Shown piece by piece: positions 1-9,293 of a DNA stretch of 64,000 bases; position 1 is the stretch's first letter; each line of letters opens with the position of its first letter. The DNA is from Archaeoglobaceae archaeon (GTDB lineage Archaea; Halobacteriota; Archaeoglobi; Archaeoglobales; Archaeoglobaceae): assembly GCA_027036775.1 (NCBI GenBank), contig JALWDS010000034.1, forward strand, positions 46,549-110,548, given 5' to 3'. A model generated the notes under the pieces. It saw only the letters and a list, made by a program, of their open reading frames with translations, was not told the origin of the DNA and searched no databases. Made by a program: the position numbers and the translations under genes.

Positions 1-303
1 ATAAAGTGTTGCATCGAGAGGGAATACGGTGTTATTGGAACTACCGCGAGGATAGATGAGGCGGTAAGAGCTTTCGAGGAGCTTGTCGATTCGATATTGG
101 AGGTTGCGGAAATAGAAACGACCGTAAGGAGGTTGCTTGAGGAGATAGATAGGGTCAAGAGGAGGGTAAACGCTTTGGAATACAGAATAATCCCGGGAAT
201 GGAGGCAACAGCAAAGTTCATATCGTTCAAGCTTGAAGAGATGGACAGAGAGAACATAATAAGGTTGAAGAAGTTGAAGGGAAAGAAGGCGAAGAGAGCT
301 TAG
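1..303 (+). CDS. atpD: A/V-type ATP synthase subunit D, C-terminal part
   Basis: The frame is open from base 1 and ends at TAG 301-303, leaving the last 100 residues; the N-terminal half lies outside the window. The sequence is helical and matches the C-terminal arm of archaeal ATP synthase subunit D, with the family signature RRVNALEYRIIPG and a following basic helix (FKLEEMDRENIIRLKKLK). Subunit D is the long coiled-coil central shaft that rotates inside the A3B3 head of the membrane ATP synthase. In archaea it is usually at the end of the atp operon, which fits the strand switch directly after it: the next gene is convergent and overlaps by 4 bases. Confidence 0.9.
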   Translation: MKCCIEREYGVIGTTARIDEAVRAFEELVDSILEVAEIETTVRRLLEEIDRVKRRVNALEYRIIPGMEATAKFISFKLEEMDRENIIRLKKLKGKKAKRA

Positions 304-764
304 AGATACATTGCATCCAAATCTTTTCTCTTTTCGAACTCGTAATTTACGCTCCATATGATGTAGAGCTTGCACTTGAAAATCTCCCTCAAGGCCCTCA
401 TCAACTCTGGTTTCGTCAGTTCTTCAACGTATATCGGAACTTGAAACTCTATCTGCCTGACGTTTTCAGCGTTCGGTATCATCCTAAACTCCGCACTTCT
501 AAAGAGCAAGTCCATCTTCCATCTGTGTATCAAAGCCCTCTTCTTATCTGTGGGTAGCGAATGCAAGGCCTTGTAGTGCTCTTCACTCAAAACTATCCCG
601 CTCACGACGAGAACTATATCTCTATCCTTCAACTTCAATACGTCGTTCATCTGATTAGAATTTTGCGGAAATTCGACGAGGAAGTGCCACTCCGCATTTT
701 CGTCTGGCACTTCCGCCTTCAAAATCCCCTCTTCCATCAGCCAACCCTTAACGACTTCCTTCAT
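300..764 (-). CDS. Conserved archaeal protein, probable DUF2299 family
   Basis: This 154-residue soluble protein has no signal peptide or membrane segment. Its start (LMEEG then DENAEWHFLVEFP) and its conserved core, in which a substrate-like fold with alternating strands and helices is expected, resemble the archaeal DUF2299 family, whose function is unknown. The family assignment is from memory of the sequence pattern and is not certain. The ATG at 764 is preceded by GAGGAAAG as a ribosome binding site, and TTTTATAAAA at about 809-818 could serve as its TATA box. It converges on the ATP synthase gene with a 4-base overlap and diverges from the RPA gene. Confidence 0.6.
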   Translation of the reverse strand: MKEVVKGWLMEEGILKAEVPDENAEWHFLVEFPQNSNQMNDVLKLKDRDIVLVVSGIVLSEEHYKALHSLPTDKKRALIHRWKMDLLFRSAEFRMIPNAENVRQIEFQVPIYVEELTKPELMRALREIFKCKLYIIWSVNYEFEKRKDLDAMYL

Positions 765-842
765 GAAAACCCTTCTTTCCTCAAGTTAAATCTCTTTGGC
801 TGAAAGATTTTATAAAAAATTGCGAAAAATAAATGCTAAACG

Positions 843-852
843 TAATATATAC
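843..852 (+). promoter_or_regulatory. TATA box of the RPA operon
   Basis: TAATATATAC with its core centred 25.5 bases before the ATG at 873. This spacing is that expected between a TATA box and the transcription start in archaea, so the mRNA probably begins at or beside the start codon (leaderless). No ribosome binding site precedes the ATG, which agrees. Confidence 0.6.
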
Positions 853-872
853 GTTTCGAGTATCGGACTTTT

Positions 873-1793
873 ATGGAAAGGGTTGAGGAGTTGGCGGATC
901 AGATACTGAGTCAATTCGCTGGATTGGGATACGAGATAAACAGAGACGAGGTTATAAAGAGATTGAAGTTGCTCCTCTACGAGTTTAAGGTTCCAGAGAG
1001 TGAGGCCGTTAGGACAGTGAGAAATTGGATAATAAAGGAGTATGGTATTCCAAGAGAGAAGGTTGTTGAAGCTCCTTTGGTAAAGATAAAGGACATAACC
1101 AAACCGGGACAGTGGGTGAGTTTGAAGGCCAAGGTCGTTCAAATATGGGATTCCACGAGTCCAAGCGTTTCTCAAGTTGGTCTAATAGGGGACGAAACTG
1201 GGATAATCAAGTTCGTTATATGGGCGAAGTCTGGTAAGGGGGAGGTTGAAGAGGGTAAGTGCTACCTCTTTAAGAACGTGGTTACGGACAGCTTTCAAGG
1301 TAGGATGCAGATAAACGTCGGTAGGACGAGCGAGATAGTTGAGATAGATGAGGATATACAACTTCCACCCCGTGAGATAGAGGTAATTGGAGCTTTGGTT
1401 GCAATCCAACAGAACAGCGGTTTAATCCAGAGGTGCGAGCAGTGTCACAGGGTGATGACCAAGGGAATATGTCCCATTCACGGTAAGGTTAAGGGTTACG
1501 ACGATCTGAGGGTGAAGGGAGTTTTAGATGATGGAGAAAACGTTTACGAGATAATACTCAACGAAGGTAACATTAAGGATTTGACCGGAATAGATTTAGA
1601 AAAGGCAAAGCAGATAGCGTCTGAAAGGCTTGATAGAAATGCTGTGTTATCTGAATTGAAGAGAATTCTTTTGGGTAGATACTTCAAAGTTGCAGGCGTG
1701 AGGGGTGGGAGGTATCTGCTCGTTAGGAGGGTAGAGAAGATTTTGGGTGTAAAAGCGGATGAGGTTGACAAACTTCTGGAGGTGTTGGCATGA
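873..1793 (+). CDS. Replication protein A (single-stranded DNA binding, zinc-finger type)
   Basis: A 306-residue homologue of archaeal RPA41-type single-stranded DNA-binding protein. Residues 1-65 form a helical N-terminal region, residues about 70-160 an OB fold (LVKIKDITKPGQWVSLKAKVVQIWD), and residues 188-203 a zinc finger with Cys188, Cys191, Cys200 and His203, followed by a second OB-like segment. It protects single-stranded DNA in replication, repair and recombination. The following gene starts inside its stop codon region (4-base ATGA overlap) and encodes the usual RPA-associated partner, so the two are co-transcribed and probably form one complex. A TATA-like element 25 bases upstream suggests a leaderless mRNA. 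Confidence 0.92.
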   Translation: MERVEELADQILSQFAGLGYEINRDEVIKRLKLLLYEFKVPESEAVRTVRNWIIKEYGIPREKVVEAPLVKIKDITKPGQWVSLKAKVVQIWDSTSPSVSQVGLIGDETGIIKFVIWAKSGKGEVEEGKCYLFKNVVTDSFQGRMQINVGRTSEIVEIDEDIQLPPREIEVIGALVAIQQNSGLIQRCEQCHRVMTKGICPIHGKVKGYDDLRVKGVLDDGENVYEIILNEGNIKDLTGIDLEKAKQIASERLDRNAVLSELKRILLGRYFKVAGVRGGRYLLVRRVEKILGVKADEVDKLLEVLA

Positions 1794-2452
1794 ACGGTTT
1801 TAGGAGGAGGGAAGTTGCGAGAAGGGCTTTCGCATACGAAATAAACAGATCTACTTACAGATTTCCGAGGGAGGATGAGAAGTCACCAGCCTACGTTTTG
1901 ACGCCCTTAGGGGTTAGGGTTAACAGGGTTTTCATAGTTGGAGCCCTTCTCGACAAGGAGGAGATAAAACCAGATTCTGGAATATGGAGGATAAGGGTGA
2001 GCGATCCCACATCGGCGATCTACGGTTACGTGAGTAGGTTTCAGCCCGACGCTTTGGAGAGCTTGATGGAGATAGATGTCCCAGAGTTGGTTGCTATAGT
2101 CGGTAAAGTTAGAACTTTTGAAGTCGGTGCGAGGATATTCGTCTCTTTGAGGCCAGAATACGTGTCTCCAGTTGAAAGCGGTGTCAGGGATTACTGGGTT
2201 TACGAAACCGCAAAACACACGATAGAGAGGATAAAGGCTATGGAGAGGAAAGAGGATGAAGACGTGAAGTTGGCCTGGCAGATCTACAATCCGAACTTGG
2301 ACGAATACAGGGCAATCGTAAAGCAAGCCCTGTTGACTTTGAAGGGGACAATAGCTGAGGGTGAGGAGGAGGAAGAGGAGATACAGGGGTTTGAAGAGGA
2401 GTTTGAGTTTGAGGAGGAGGAGTGGGATTTGAGCGACATACTCAAAGAGTAG
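1790..2452 (+). CDS. RPA-associated protein (COG3390, RPA32-like)
   Basis: A 220-residue OB-fold protein of the family found next to archaeal RPA. It opens with the conserved RREVARRAFAYEINRSTY stretch and the OB-fold region VNRVFIVGALLDKEE to VSRFQPDALESL. The last 45 residues are extremely acidic (runs of Glu with Trp and Phe), a tail type that can mimic nucleic acid or bind partner OB folds. Known homologues (RPA32 of Pyrococcus, Rpap of haloarchaea) bind RPA and support DNA repair. The overlap ATGA with the upstream RPA gene implies translational coupling and equimolar production. Confidence 0.88.
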   Translation: MNGFRRREVARRAFAYEINRSTYRFPREDEKSPAYVLTPLGVRVNRVFIVGALLDKEEIKPDSGIWRIRVSDPTSAIYGYVSRFQPDALESLMEIDVPELVAIVGKVRTFEVGARIFVSLRPEYVSPVESGVRDYWVYETAKHTIERIKAMERKEDEDVKLAWQIYNPNLDEYRAIVKQALLTLKGTIAEGEEEEEEIQGFEEEFEFEEEEWDLSDILKE

Positions 2453-2457
2453 CAAGA

Positions 2458-2465
2458 TTTTATAA
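2458..2465 (+). promoter_or_regulatory. TATA box of the histone-fold gene
   Basis: TTTATAAA, a perfect palindrome, centred 25.5 bases before the ATG at 2487 and right after the stop of the RPA-associated gene. The spacing predicts a leaderless transcript, although a weak GAGG lies in between. Confidence 0.55.
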
Positions 2466-2486
2466 ACAAAGAGGTTCATTAACTTC

Positions 2487-2948
2487 ATGGCGGAGATGAT
2501 AATACCCTACCCGCAGTTGAAGAAGATTCTCGAAGAGACCTGCGAGCTCGAAGTTTACAAGGTTGAAGCCGGTAAGATGATGGACATAGTCGAAAAGAAG
2601 TTGGCCGATCTTTTCGAAGTCGCTTACGATAAGACCAAGGCCGAGGGAAGGGAAACTATAATGCTTAGGGATTTACCCCTAACCAAGGGGTTTCTCAACT
2701 CAATGGAACTCTTTAGGAAGGCTATAGAGAGGCAGGAAGTCGATGTTAAGCCAATAAAGGATTTCGTTCTGAGGAGTTTGCCTGTAGATGCACCTCTCCA
2801 AGACGAACTTGTGGACGAACTGCCAGTGATAACTGGAACCCTTTTCGTTCTAATCGGTAGAGTGATAAAGGCAATTCATCCAGACGCAAAAAACGTGAAG
2901 GACGAGCACATTGAGGAGGCCAAGAAAGTTTTGGACTACACCCTTTAA
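2487..2948 (+). CDS. DUF1931 double histone-fold protein
   Basis: A 153-residue protein built from two histone-like folds in one chain: residues about 5-70 ([38 protein letters not shown], then [13 protein letters not shown]) and residues about 80-150. The pattern matches the DUF1931 family, whose known structures show a pseudo-dimeric histone fold. It lacks the basic loops of canonical archaeal histones and is rather acidic, so DNA compaction should not be assumed. The gene has its own promoter and converges on the UbiD-type decarboxylase with a 4-base overlap. Confidence 0.8.
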   Translation: MAEMIIPYPQLKKILEETCELEVYKVEAGKMMDIVEKKLADLFEVAYDKTKAEGRETIMLRDLPLTKGFLNSMELFRKAIERQEVDVKPIKDFVLRSLPVDAPLQDELVDELPVITGTLFVLIGRVIKAIHPDAKNVKDEHIEEAKKVLDYTL

Positions 2949-4186
2949 ACTACCCTTTCGAAGTCCTTAGCCTTACTTAAATATTTGGTTGCATCGATTC
3001 CCCATTTTGTCGTCGTTTCGTCAGCCGAAGGGTCTAAACTGCTCCCCCTCGCCCCTCTTATCAAAATCAAATCTCTATCCGCCTGAAACCTCGTAGCTAT
3101 TGCATACTCGATATCCTCGTAGCTGTAGATGTCTATATCATCGTCAACAACTATCACTCCTTTCAAGCTTGGATTTGCGGATAGAGCGGATATTATTGCA
3201 TTCTTCCCATCCCCTTCCGTAATCTTCTCTATCTGAACTATCGCATGGAAGTAACACCTACTCCCAGTGGTCATAACCACATTTTTAACTTTGCAGACGT
3301 TTGAAACAGCCTTGAAAATTACTGGCTCGTATGGAATACCCATTAAAACCATGTGCTCGTAGCTTGCAGGTGTTATGGAGTAGTAGATGTAGTTTTCAGC
3401 CAGAAACATCCTGTCTATCTCTATTATAGGTTGTTCCCTAACCTTATCGTAGGTTCCAGTTATGTCAACAAATGGGCCTTCCTTAGTAAGTTTGTCCGTT
3501 ATCCTTCCCAGTAAAACTATTTCCGCTGGAGGAATCAAGAAATCCTCAACTCTGTAAAGCTTCAATCCTTTCATCAAAGCTGATGCGTATTCGAACTCCT
3601 TTCCGAAGGGTAAGCGGGTTGCGGAGGCAAACAAAAAGAGGGGGTGAACTCCTATAACGATTGCTACCGGTAAGTCTTTCCCCTTCTCCAGAGCCCTTTT
3701 CCAAAGCAGGTAGGTGTGTCTCGGTTCAACCAACCTTGCAACTAACTTATCTTTATCCAAAAGCATCATTCTGTGGATAGATGCGTTGAAGGAGTTTGGT
3801 TTAACATCCGAATCGACATCCTTCGCTATAACGACACCAGCGGTAATGTATCTACCACCATCCTTCGGATAGTATTTTAATATCGGTAGCTCAGTCAGAT
3901 CGACCTCAACCTCTTCAAGGGGAAAATCCTTTGAAATTTCCACATCGCGATACTCGATACTTGCGAGGTATCCGCAAAGCCTATCCCTTTCAACCCCCAA
4001 ATACTCGCACAAAAGCTCCCTTGAGCATATGAAGTTTTTAGCTACCCTCTTCCCTTCAACGTTTAAAACCACCGGTGTCTTTTCAAGCCCGTTCTCTCTG
4101 ACAAATTCAACTACCTCATCGTGCCTAATTTCTTCGTCGAAGAACCTTACCCTATCACCCAAGAAATTCAAAGCTTCCCTTATCAT
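2945..4186 (-). CDS. UbiD-family decarboxylase, probable anhydromevalonate phosphate decarboxylase
   Basis: A 413-residue UbiD-type enzyme, the shorter archaeal form. UbiD enzymes use prenylated FMN to decarboxylate unsaturated acids. The archaeal short UbiDs of this type are known to act on trans-anhydromevalonate 5-phosphate in the modified mevalonate pathway, giving isopentenyl phosphate for ether-lipid synthesis. Visible family features are the central [15 protein letters not shown] region, [13 protein letters not shown] and the [11 protein letters not shown] motif, followed by a C-terminal [28 protein letters not shown] stretch. The start codon overlaps the prefoldin beta stop (ATGA), so it is the last gene of that operon. 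The specific substrate is inferred from subfamily length and lineage, not shown here. Confidence 0.82.
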   Translation of the reverse strand: MIREALNFLGDRVRFFDEEIRHDEVVEFVRENGLEKTPVVLNVEGKRVAKNFICSRELLCEYLGVERDRLCGYLASIEYRDVEISKDFPLEEVEVDLTELPILKYYPKDGGRYITAGVVIAKDVDSDVKPNSFNASIHRMMLLDKDKLVARLVEPRHTYLLWKRALEKGKDLPVAIVIGVHPLFLFASATRLPFGKEFEYASALMKGLKLYRVEDFLIPPAEIVLLGRITDKLTKEGPFVDITGTYDKVREQPIIEIDRMFLAENYIYYSITPASYEHMVLMGIPYEPVIFKAVSNVCKVKNVVMTTGSRCYFHAIVQIEKITEGDGKNAIISALSANPSLKGVIVVDDDIDIYSYEDIEYAIATRFQADRDLILIRGARGSSLDPSADETTTKWGIDATKYLSKAKDFERVV

Positions 4187-4533
4187 CCTGCCTGAACTCC
4201 GCTCAGCATGGATTTGACCTTCTCCTGTAGCTCCTTCAACCTCTCCTTTAACTTCTCCTCTTGCCTACTCAAAGCCCTTATCCTTACCTCTATCGTTTCC
4301 TTCTTCTCGTTCAACTCTTTTAGAACATCTTCCTTCTTCGTCTTTACTAAAACAGTTCCAACGCTCTTGTATATCGGTGTGCTCTCTTCAACCTTCTCAA
4401 CCTCCTGTATGGCATTTTCAACCTCTTTCAAGGCGTTTTCAAGCTGGACCTTTTGACTTACAACCATTTGAAGTTGTTGTTGGACCGTTTGCAGTTGAGC
4501 TAACATGTTCTGAACCTGAGGTGGCAGTTCCAT
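4183..4533 (-). CDS. pfdB: Prefoldin subunit beta
   Basis: A 116-residue protein made of two long helices joined by a short beta hairpin, the prefoldin beta architecture. The N-terminal helix carries LPPQVQNMLAQLQTVQQQLQ; the middle YKSVGTVLVKTKKEDVLKEL is the beta-hairpin signature; the C-terminal helix is rich in Glu, Lys and Leu heptads. Four beta and two alpha subunits form the jellyfish-shaped cytosolic chaperone that passes unfolded proteins to the thermosome. It sits in the classical archaeal string Brix protein, Pcc1, prefoldin beta. Confidence 0.95.
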   Translation of the reverse strand: MELPPQVQNMLAQLQTVQQQLQMVVSQKVQLENALKEVENAIQEVEKVEESTPIYKSVGTVLVKTKKEDVLKELNEKKETIEVRIRALSRQEEKLKERLKELQEKVKSMLSGVQAG

Positions 4534-4566
4534 GCAATGCCTTAAACAAACCTTTTAAAAGGTTTG

Positions 4567-4776
4567 CTACAAAACGTCCAAACAGGCTTTGATAGTTCTG
4601 AGCCAAGCGTTGATACTTGCCCTAAGTTCAGCCAAATCCTCAGCCCAAATCCTGATTACAAGCTTTCCATCGACCAAATCGATTTTAGTTGGAGTTAGAG
4701 TGTTTTTCTCTTCAACCTTCAAAGCCCTGTATAGTATTTCGGCATCTTCCAATTCAAAGACGAATTCAGCCTCCAA
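4567..4776 (-). CDS. pcc1: KEOPS complex subunit Pcc1
   Basis: A 69-residue protein typical of archaeal Pcc1 in length and content, with the ALKVEEKNTLTPTKIDLVDGKLVIRIWAEDLAELRASINAWLRTI core. Pcc1 is the dimerising subunit of KEOPS, which with Kae1, Bud32 and Cgi121 makes the threonylcarbamoyl group of t6A37 in tRNAs reading ANN codons. The other KEOPS genes are not in this window. It overlaps the 3' end of the Brix gene by 11 bases and precedes prefoldin beta by 33 bases. Confidence 0.9.
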   Translation of the reverse strand: MEAEFVFELEDAEILYRALKVEEKNTLTPTKIDLVDGKLVIRIWAEDLAELRASINAWLRTIKACLDVL

Positions 4777-5248
4777 CTACACCACCCTCCCTTATTCTCA
4801 TTTTAAAAACCATAACGTCCTTGTAGTAAAACTCAAGCTCGATCCATTCCCCCCTTCTGTGCACATAGACTTTCTTCGGGAAGTCAACCTTCCTCGCAAG
4901 CTTTAAGCCAGCCTTATCTTGAGGTAAAGCACCGAGTATAAGAGGATCGAATGGGCATCTCCCCAAAAACACAACTGGACTGTTATCCATCTTAACCTTC
5001 TCAACGTTGCTAACGCTGAACCTTATCTTTAGCAACAGATTTCCGTTTTTATCGTAAATCTCCAAAAAGGCTGGGTTTCCCTTAACCTCTTTCAATATGG
5101 CGAGTTTATCCTGACACATCTCGAAAAGCTCTTCCATACTCAGCTTACCTCTATTTATGTATGTCCAGTTCATGAACCTCGCCAAAGCTTTAGCCAAACT
5201 TCTCGTCCTTCTGCTCGGTTTTCTCGATGTCGTCAGCAACACTTTCAA
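4766..5248 (-). CDS. Brix-domain ribosome biogenesis protein (Imp4/Rpf2-like)
   Basis: A 160-residue single-domain Brix protein. The N-terminus LLTTSRKPSRRTRSLAKALARFM is the family hallmark, and the C-terminal half (LVLGALPQDKAGLKLARKVDFPKKVYVHRRGEWIELEFYYKD type) matches the second Brix half. Eukaryotic relatives (Imp4, Rpf1, Rpf2, Brx1) bind pre-rRNA during ribosome assembly; the archaeal protein is assumed to do the same. It overlaps the Lhr helicase gene upstream by 4 bases and Pcc1 downstream by 11, so it is translated as part of one operon. Confidence 0.88.
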   Translation of the reverse strand: MKVLLTTSRKPSRRTRSLAKALARFMNWTYINRGKLSMEELFEMCQDKLAILKEVKGNPAFLEIYDKNGNLLLKIRFSVSNVEKVKMDNSPVVFLGRCPFDPLILGALPQDKAGLKLARKVDFPKKVYVHRRGEWIELEFYYKDVMVFKMRIREGGVVGG

Positions 5249-7842
5249 ATTTTGCCTTCTTGTTTATTGGACTTTCGTATCCTCTCAACTATCATTTCAT
5301 GCAACCTCCTCAAAACCTCCCTTTTATCAGCCATAAGGACAACATCTTCTCTACCCACCAAATAAGTGTTTAAGGCAAACGGGCTTACCATGGGAACTTC
5401 AACTATCTTAATTTCTATCACTCTCCCAACCCTTCTGAGGTAATCTAAAGCATTTTCTATGTCCATGTAATCTTCAACGATCTCTCTGTAAGTTTCCCTC
5501 AAAACTGGAAAGTTCGGATACTTCTTCTTCAACAACTTTAGGAGGTTGTCCGCACTTATCTGTTGTTTGTAAACGCTTTTCTCCTTTCCTAAGTAGTTCT
5601 TTAGTATCATGAAGCTCCTCACCGCTACATGCCTAAACCTCCTTCTCAGTAGTTCCGTTTTATCAAGTGATGCTATCAAATCCTCTCTAAAACCTTCAAC
5701 CCTAAACAGTTCCATTATCTCCTCTTCGCTGAGCTTTGCAGACGTTTTTAGGATGAAACAGTTATCGGTTAAGCTTATTCCTACATTAACTCTCTTAGAT
5801 TTCCCTATCCTGTATGCGAAAACCCTTGAGAGGGCATCGTTAGCCCTTCTACCGATTAGGGTGTGGAAGGCGTAGCAGTAATGCTTACCATCCCTAAAAA
5901 CCTCAATCACGAGCTTTTTGTCCGTTGGTATTTCGCTGAATTCCTTTTGCTCATAGAAGTAGTTGACTATAGCCTTTGCCGATCTGTAGTCCAAGTTGAA
6001 ATCCTTGCAAAGTTTTTCGATCAAGTTTTCAACGTCGTGTAGGTTCTCCTCTATTAACCTCCTAAACCTCTGAATTCTTAAAGCCAAATCGTAACTCAAA
6101 GGTAACTGCTCTGAGAACCAGCTCGGTATCGTGGGCTTAACACCTTCAACCTCCTCAACGACTATATTCATCCCCCTCGAATAGAGGTATCTAAACGTCC
6201 TTCCAGCGAGAACGAAAACGTCCCCCTCAATTAATCTCTCCGCAAACTCCTCCTCAACCTTCCCTATGAACTTCCCATCCTTAGTTATCACGTTTATGGC
6301 AACCTCCTCTGGAATCGTTCCGACGTTCAAGTAGTAGATGGGTCTCAAAAGCCTACTTCTCTTTCCAAACTCCTTTCCGTCGAACCAAATCTTTCCGTAA
6401 ACATTCTCCTCTTCAAGCTCGGAAAACTTACCGCTCAGATAGTTTAAAACGTCTAAAAACTCCTCCATGGTCAGGTCTTTGTAGGGATAAGCTCTCTTAA
6501 CAACTTTAAATGCCTCGTCAACGCTCCACTTTCTCTCCAACGCCATCCCCACAACATGCTGACAGAGAACGTCAAGAGGTTTCTTGGGTATGTGTATCCT
6601 ATCCAACCTTCTGTTTAAAGCCTCTTTAACCAAAACCGTGCATTCAACGAGATCATCCTGATCAACAACAACGATCCTCCCAACGCTGATCTCCTCAATT
6701 CTATGCCCAGCTCTTCCGATTCTCTGCAAGGCCCTGTTTATGCTCTTGGGAGACCCAATCAATATGACCAAATCTATGTATCCTATGTCTATTCCAAGCT
6801 CAAGCGATGTCGAACTTACAACGGCCTTCAACCTACCTCTTTTCAAGTCTTCTTCAACCTCAAGCCTTACCTCCCTCGATAGGGAGCTGTGATGTGCCTT
6901 TATGGGATAATCTGGCAGAAGCTTTTTCAAATGGTAAACAACCCTCTCGGTTGCACTCCTCGTGTTTGTAAATATTAGAGCGGTCCTGCAGTTCTTTATC
7001 ATTTCTGCAATTGTTCTATACAACCTCTCGCTTATCTCATCTGCAGAAACGTTAAAGAAGTCCTCAATCGGTGAAATTACCCTTATATCCATCTTCTTCT
7101 CAAAGGTTACGTCCGCAACTACGCAGTCTCTCTCCTTTCCGTTTTCGCAACCAACCAAAAACTTTGCAACCTCATCAAGTGGGTGAATGGTTGCGGACAA
7201 ACCGATTCTAACCATCTTTCCCTTTTGTAAATTTTCCAGCCTTTCCATCGAGAGCGTTAGGTGTGAACCCCTCTTGTTTTCAGCCAAGGCGTGTATCTCG
7301 TCCACTATCAGATACCTAACGTTCCTCAGATACTGAGAGAACTTTGGAGTTGAGAGAACGATTGCCAAGGTTTCTGGGGTCGTTATGAGTATGTGTGGTG
7401 GTTTTTTCAGTTGTTTCGATCTCTCCTTGGCTGTAGTGTCTCCAGTCCTAACTCCAACTCTTATCTCCTGCAGTTCCACACCTCTCTCTTTTGCAATTTC
7501 GTATATCTCCTTCAAAGGCTCCTCCAAGTTCCTCCTTATGTCGTTGTTCAAAGCCCTTAGGGGAGAAACGTAGATAGCGTAAACCCTATCTTCCAACGCC
7601 TTTTTCTCAGCTAGATTTAAAAGTTCGCTTAAAATCGGCAAAAATCCGGCAAGGGTTTTACCGCTTCCAGTTGGTGATGTTACCAAAACGTTCTTACCCT
7701 CCAAAGCCGGAACGATGGAATACCTCTGGGGGGGTGTGAAAGTCTTAAACTTCCTCTTAAACCACTCAACGATCAGCGGATTCAACCGCGATAGAATCTC
7801 TTCATCGCTGTAGGGTTTTCCCTCTAATATCATTACCCCCAA
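5245..7842 (-). CDS. Lhr-family superfamily 2 helicase
   Basis: An 865-residue helicase. Motif I is TSPTGSGKT near residue 55, motif II is DEIH near residue 180, motif III is SAT, and motif VI is QRIGRAGHR in the second RecA domain; TSLELGIDIG (motif V) is also present. The rest matches the winged-helix and Lhr core domains. Archaeal Lhr proteins unwind RNA:DNA and forked DNA in an ATP-dependent 3'-5' manner and are linked to repair and replication restart. Length about 865 residues fits the archaeal Lhr class rather than the 1500-residue bacterial one. MGVMILEGK has a second ATG at codon 4, either of which may be used. It heads the Brix-Pcc1-prefoldin operon. Confidence 0.92.
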   Translation of the reverse strand: MGVMILEGKPYSDEEILSRLNPLIVEWFKRKFKTFTPPQRYSIVPALEGKNVLVTSPTGSGKTLAGFLPILSELLNLAEKKALEDRVYAIYVSPLRALNNDIRRNLEEPLKEIYEIAKERGVELQEIRVGVRTGDTTAKERSKQLKKPPHILITTPETLAIVLSTPKFSQYLRNVRYLIVDEIHALAENKRGSHLTLSMERLENLQKGKMVRIGLSATIHPLDEVAKFLVGCENGKERDCVVADVTFEKKMDIRVISPIEDFFNVSADEISERLYRTIAEMIKNCRTALIFTNTRSATERVVYHLKKLLPDYPIKAHHSSLSREVRLEVEEDLKRGRLKAVVSSTSLELGIDIGYIDLVILIGSPKSINRALQRIGRAGHRIEEISVGRIVVVDQDDLVECTVLVKEALNRRLDRIHIPKKPLDVLCQHVVGMALERKWSVDEAFKVVKRAYPYKDLTMEEFLDVLNYLSGKFSELEEENVYGKIWFDGKEFGKRSRLLRPIYYLNVGTIPEEVAINVITKDGKFIGKVEEEFAERLIEGDVFVLAGRTFRYLYSRGMNIVVEEVEGVKPTIPSWFSEQLPLSYDLALRIQRFRRLIEENLHDVENLIEKLCKDFNLDYRSAKAIVNYFYEQKEFSEIPTDKKLVIEVFRDGKHYCYAFHTLIGRRANDALSRVFAYRIGKSKRVNVGISLTDNCFILKTSAKLSEEEIMELFRVEGFREDLIASLDKTELLRRRFRHVAVRSFMILKNYLGKEKSVYKQQISADNLLKLLKKKYPNFPVLRETYREIVEDYMDIENALDYLRRVGRVIEIKIVEVPMVSPFALNTYLVGREDVVLMADKREVLRRLHEMIVERIRKSNKQEGKI

Positions 7843-7868
7843 ACACTAACTTTTGAGATTGATAAAGG

Positions 7869-8492
7869 TTACTTCAGAAGACTAAAAATTTTCTTAACGT
7901 CCTTCGCGTGGATTTGTCCCGGCGCAACGGCCTTGCTTATTGAGCAGTATATGAATGGGGAGCCCAAGAAGCAAGCAAAAATCCTCGTCCACGAGAACTT
8001 TTCGCCCATGAGAAAAGCCACGACGTTCTCGTATTCGCATAGAACTTTGGTAATTGTTAGAACGTCCCTCTTATCTCTGCCCATGGTCGCAATCTTGAAC
8101 AAGTCCCCTCTCTTGCTCTCTATCAAATCTCTTAAAAAGTCGTAACTTGGAGTCTCTTTGAAGTTGTGATAAGACTCTATGACCTTCGACTTCATCATCT
8201 TAAAGGCTTCGTCTGATAGGTCGCATTCCAAATCCACGTAATCCGCGTGACCCGAATACCTCGACAGCAGTTCTATCCTTTTGTCCTCTCTACCTTCGTA
8301 TTTTCCACCATCGACAACCCTTCTTATCGTAACTATCTTTGGAATCTTTATGCCGTCGAGCTTCCTCTCCTCTGGAAAGACCGAAAAGAGATCCAATCTC
8401 AATTCGACTACGTCCGCAACGTTCATGGCACAAACGACATCCGCAAAACTCGTTGCGGAAACTACAACCTTCACGAAAGATAGATCAACCAT
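7869..8492 (-). CDS. aroD: 3-dehydroquinate dehydratase, type I
   Basis: A 207-residue type I dehydroquinase, the third step of the shikimate pathway to aromatic amino acids. Visible active-site features are VVELRLDLF at the N-terminus, SYHNFKETP with the catalytic His, LFKIATM with the lysine that forms the Schiff base with substrate, and the C-terminal APGQI loop. It is somewhat shorter than bacterial AroD (about 250 residues), as usual for archaea. No other shikimate gene is adjacent. It follows the thioredoxin-HEAT gene by 9 bases on the same strand. Confidence 0.93.
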   Translation of the reverse strand: MVDLSFVKVVVSATSFADVVCAMNVADVVELRLDLFSVFPEERKLDGIKIPKIVTIRRVVDGGKYEGREDKRIELLSRYSGHADYVDLECDLSDEAFKMMKSKVIESYHNFKETPSYDFLRDLIESKRGDLFKIATMGRDKRDVLTITKVLCEYENVVAFLMGEKFSWTRIFACFLGSPFIYCSISKAVAPGQIHAKDVKKIFSLLK

Positions 8493-8501
8493 TTGAAAAA
8501 A

Positions 8502-9293
8502 TCATTTTTGGTTTCTCCTATCTATCTCTTCCATAGCCTCTTTGGCACTCTCTCCAACATCACCGCCCTCCTTAACGAGCTCCTTTAAAAACTTCTTGTC
8601 CTCCGTATCACCAACGTTTCCCAAGAGCATGGCTATGTCCTGCCTTATCCTCTCGTCTTCGTGCTTTAACAGCTCTCTGAGCTTGGACTTTATCTTTTCT
8701 ATCAGCTCAGGTTTTTCCTTCGCAATCTCCTCAACCACGACCATAGCCCCCAATCTAACCATGAAGTCGTTGAAAGTTAGAAGTTCTATCAGAACGTCCG
8801 CATCTCCGTCTCTAACTATTTCCTTAACGACCTCATCCGCTCTGCCCTCCTTCAACAGCTTTGCAAAGTAGCTCTTCCTGTCGTATCCTCTCTCTATCCA
8901 TTCGAGTATCTCTCTACCGTCAACCTTCCCCACCAACTTAACCTTTCCTATCACGATTGTTGGCGTGGCCATAACCTCGTAACTCTGAGCGATCTCTGGA
9001 TAGTCTGTAACGTCGATCACTTCAACGCGTCTTATGGGTAGTTTAAAAAGCTCCTCTACAACGTGTGGACAAACGGGACAGAGAGGAGAAATGAAAACTT
9101 TAACTGTCGCATCTATTTCCGCTTTCTCGTTCAAGACCCTCATCAACCTGAGAAAAGTATCCCTCTTCTTGTTCACGTCCCCAAGAATTACGATCTCTCT
9201 CGAATTTCTTATTACCGTTTTGGGCTTTTCCGAGTGTATTATGGTTCCGTTCACCGCTCTTGCAAAATCCTCCGAAGTCGTTTCAACCCTCAT
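8502..9293 (-). CDS. Thioredoxin-like domain fused to HEAT repeats
   Basis: The chosen ATG at 9293 has the ribosome binding site GGAGGGTGAG; a further in-frame start 15 bases upstream lacks it. Residues about 55-145 form a thioredoxin/glutaredoxin fold with the redox motif CPVC (FISPLCPVCPHVVEEL) and the cis-proline segment ATPTIVIG. Residues about 150-260 are helical repeats of HEAT type (VRLGAMVVVEEIAKEKPELIEKIKSKLRELLKHEDERIRQDIAMLLGNVGD). The protein has no export signal, so a cytosolic disulfide reductase with a protein-binding module is likely; the partner is unknown. It overlaps the bactofilin-like gene upstream by 11 bases, suggesting a joint task. Confidence 0.78.
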   Translation of the reverse strand: MRVETTSEDFARAVNGTIIHSEKPKTVIRNSREIVILGDVNKKRDTFLRLMRVLNEKAEIDATVKVFISPLCPVCPHVVEELFKLPIRRVEVIDVTDYPEIAQSYEVMATPTIVIGKVKLVGKVDGREILEWIERGYDRKSYFAKLLKEGRADEVVKEIVRDGDADVLIELLTFNDFMVRLGAMVVVEEIAKEKPELIEKIKSKLRELLKHEDERIRQDIAMLLGNVGDTEDKKFLKELVKEGGDVGESAKEAMEEIDRRNQK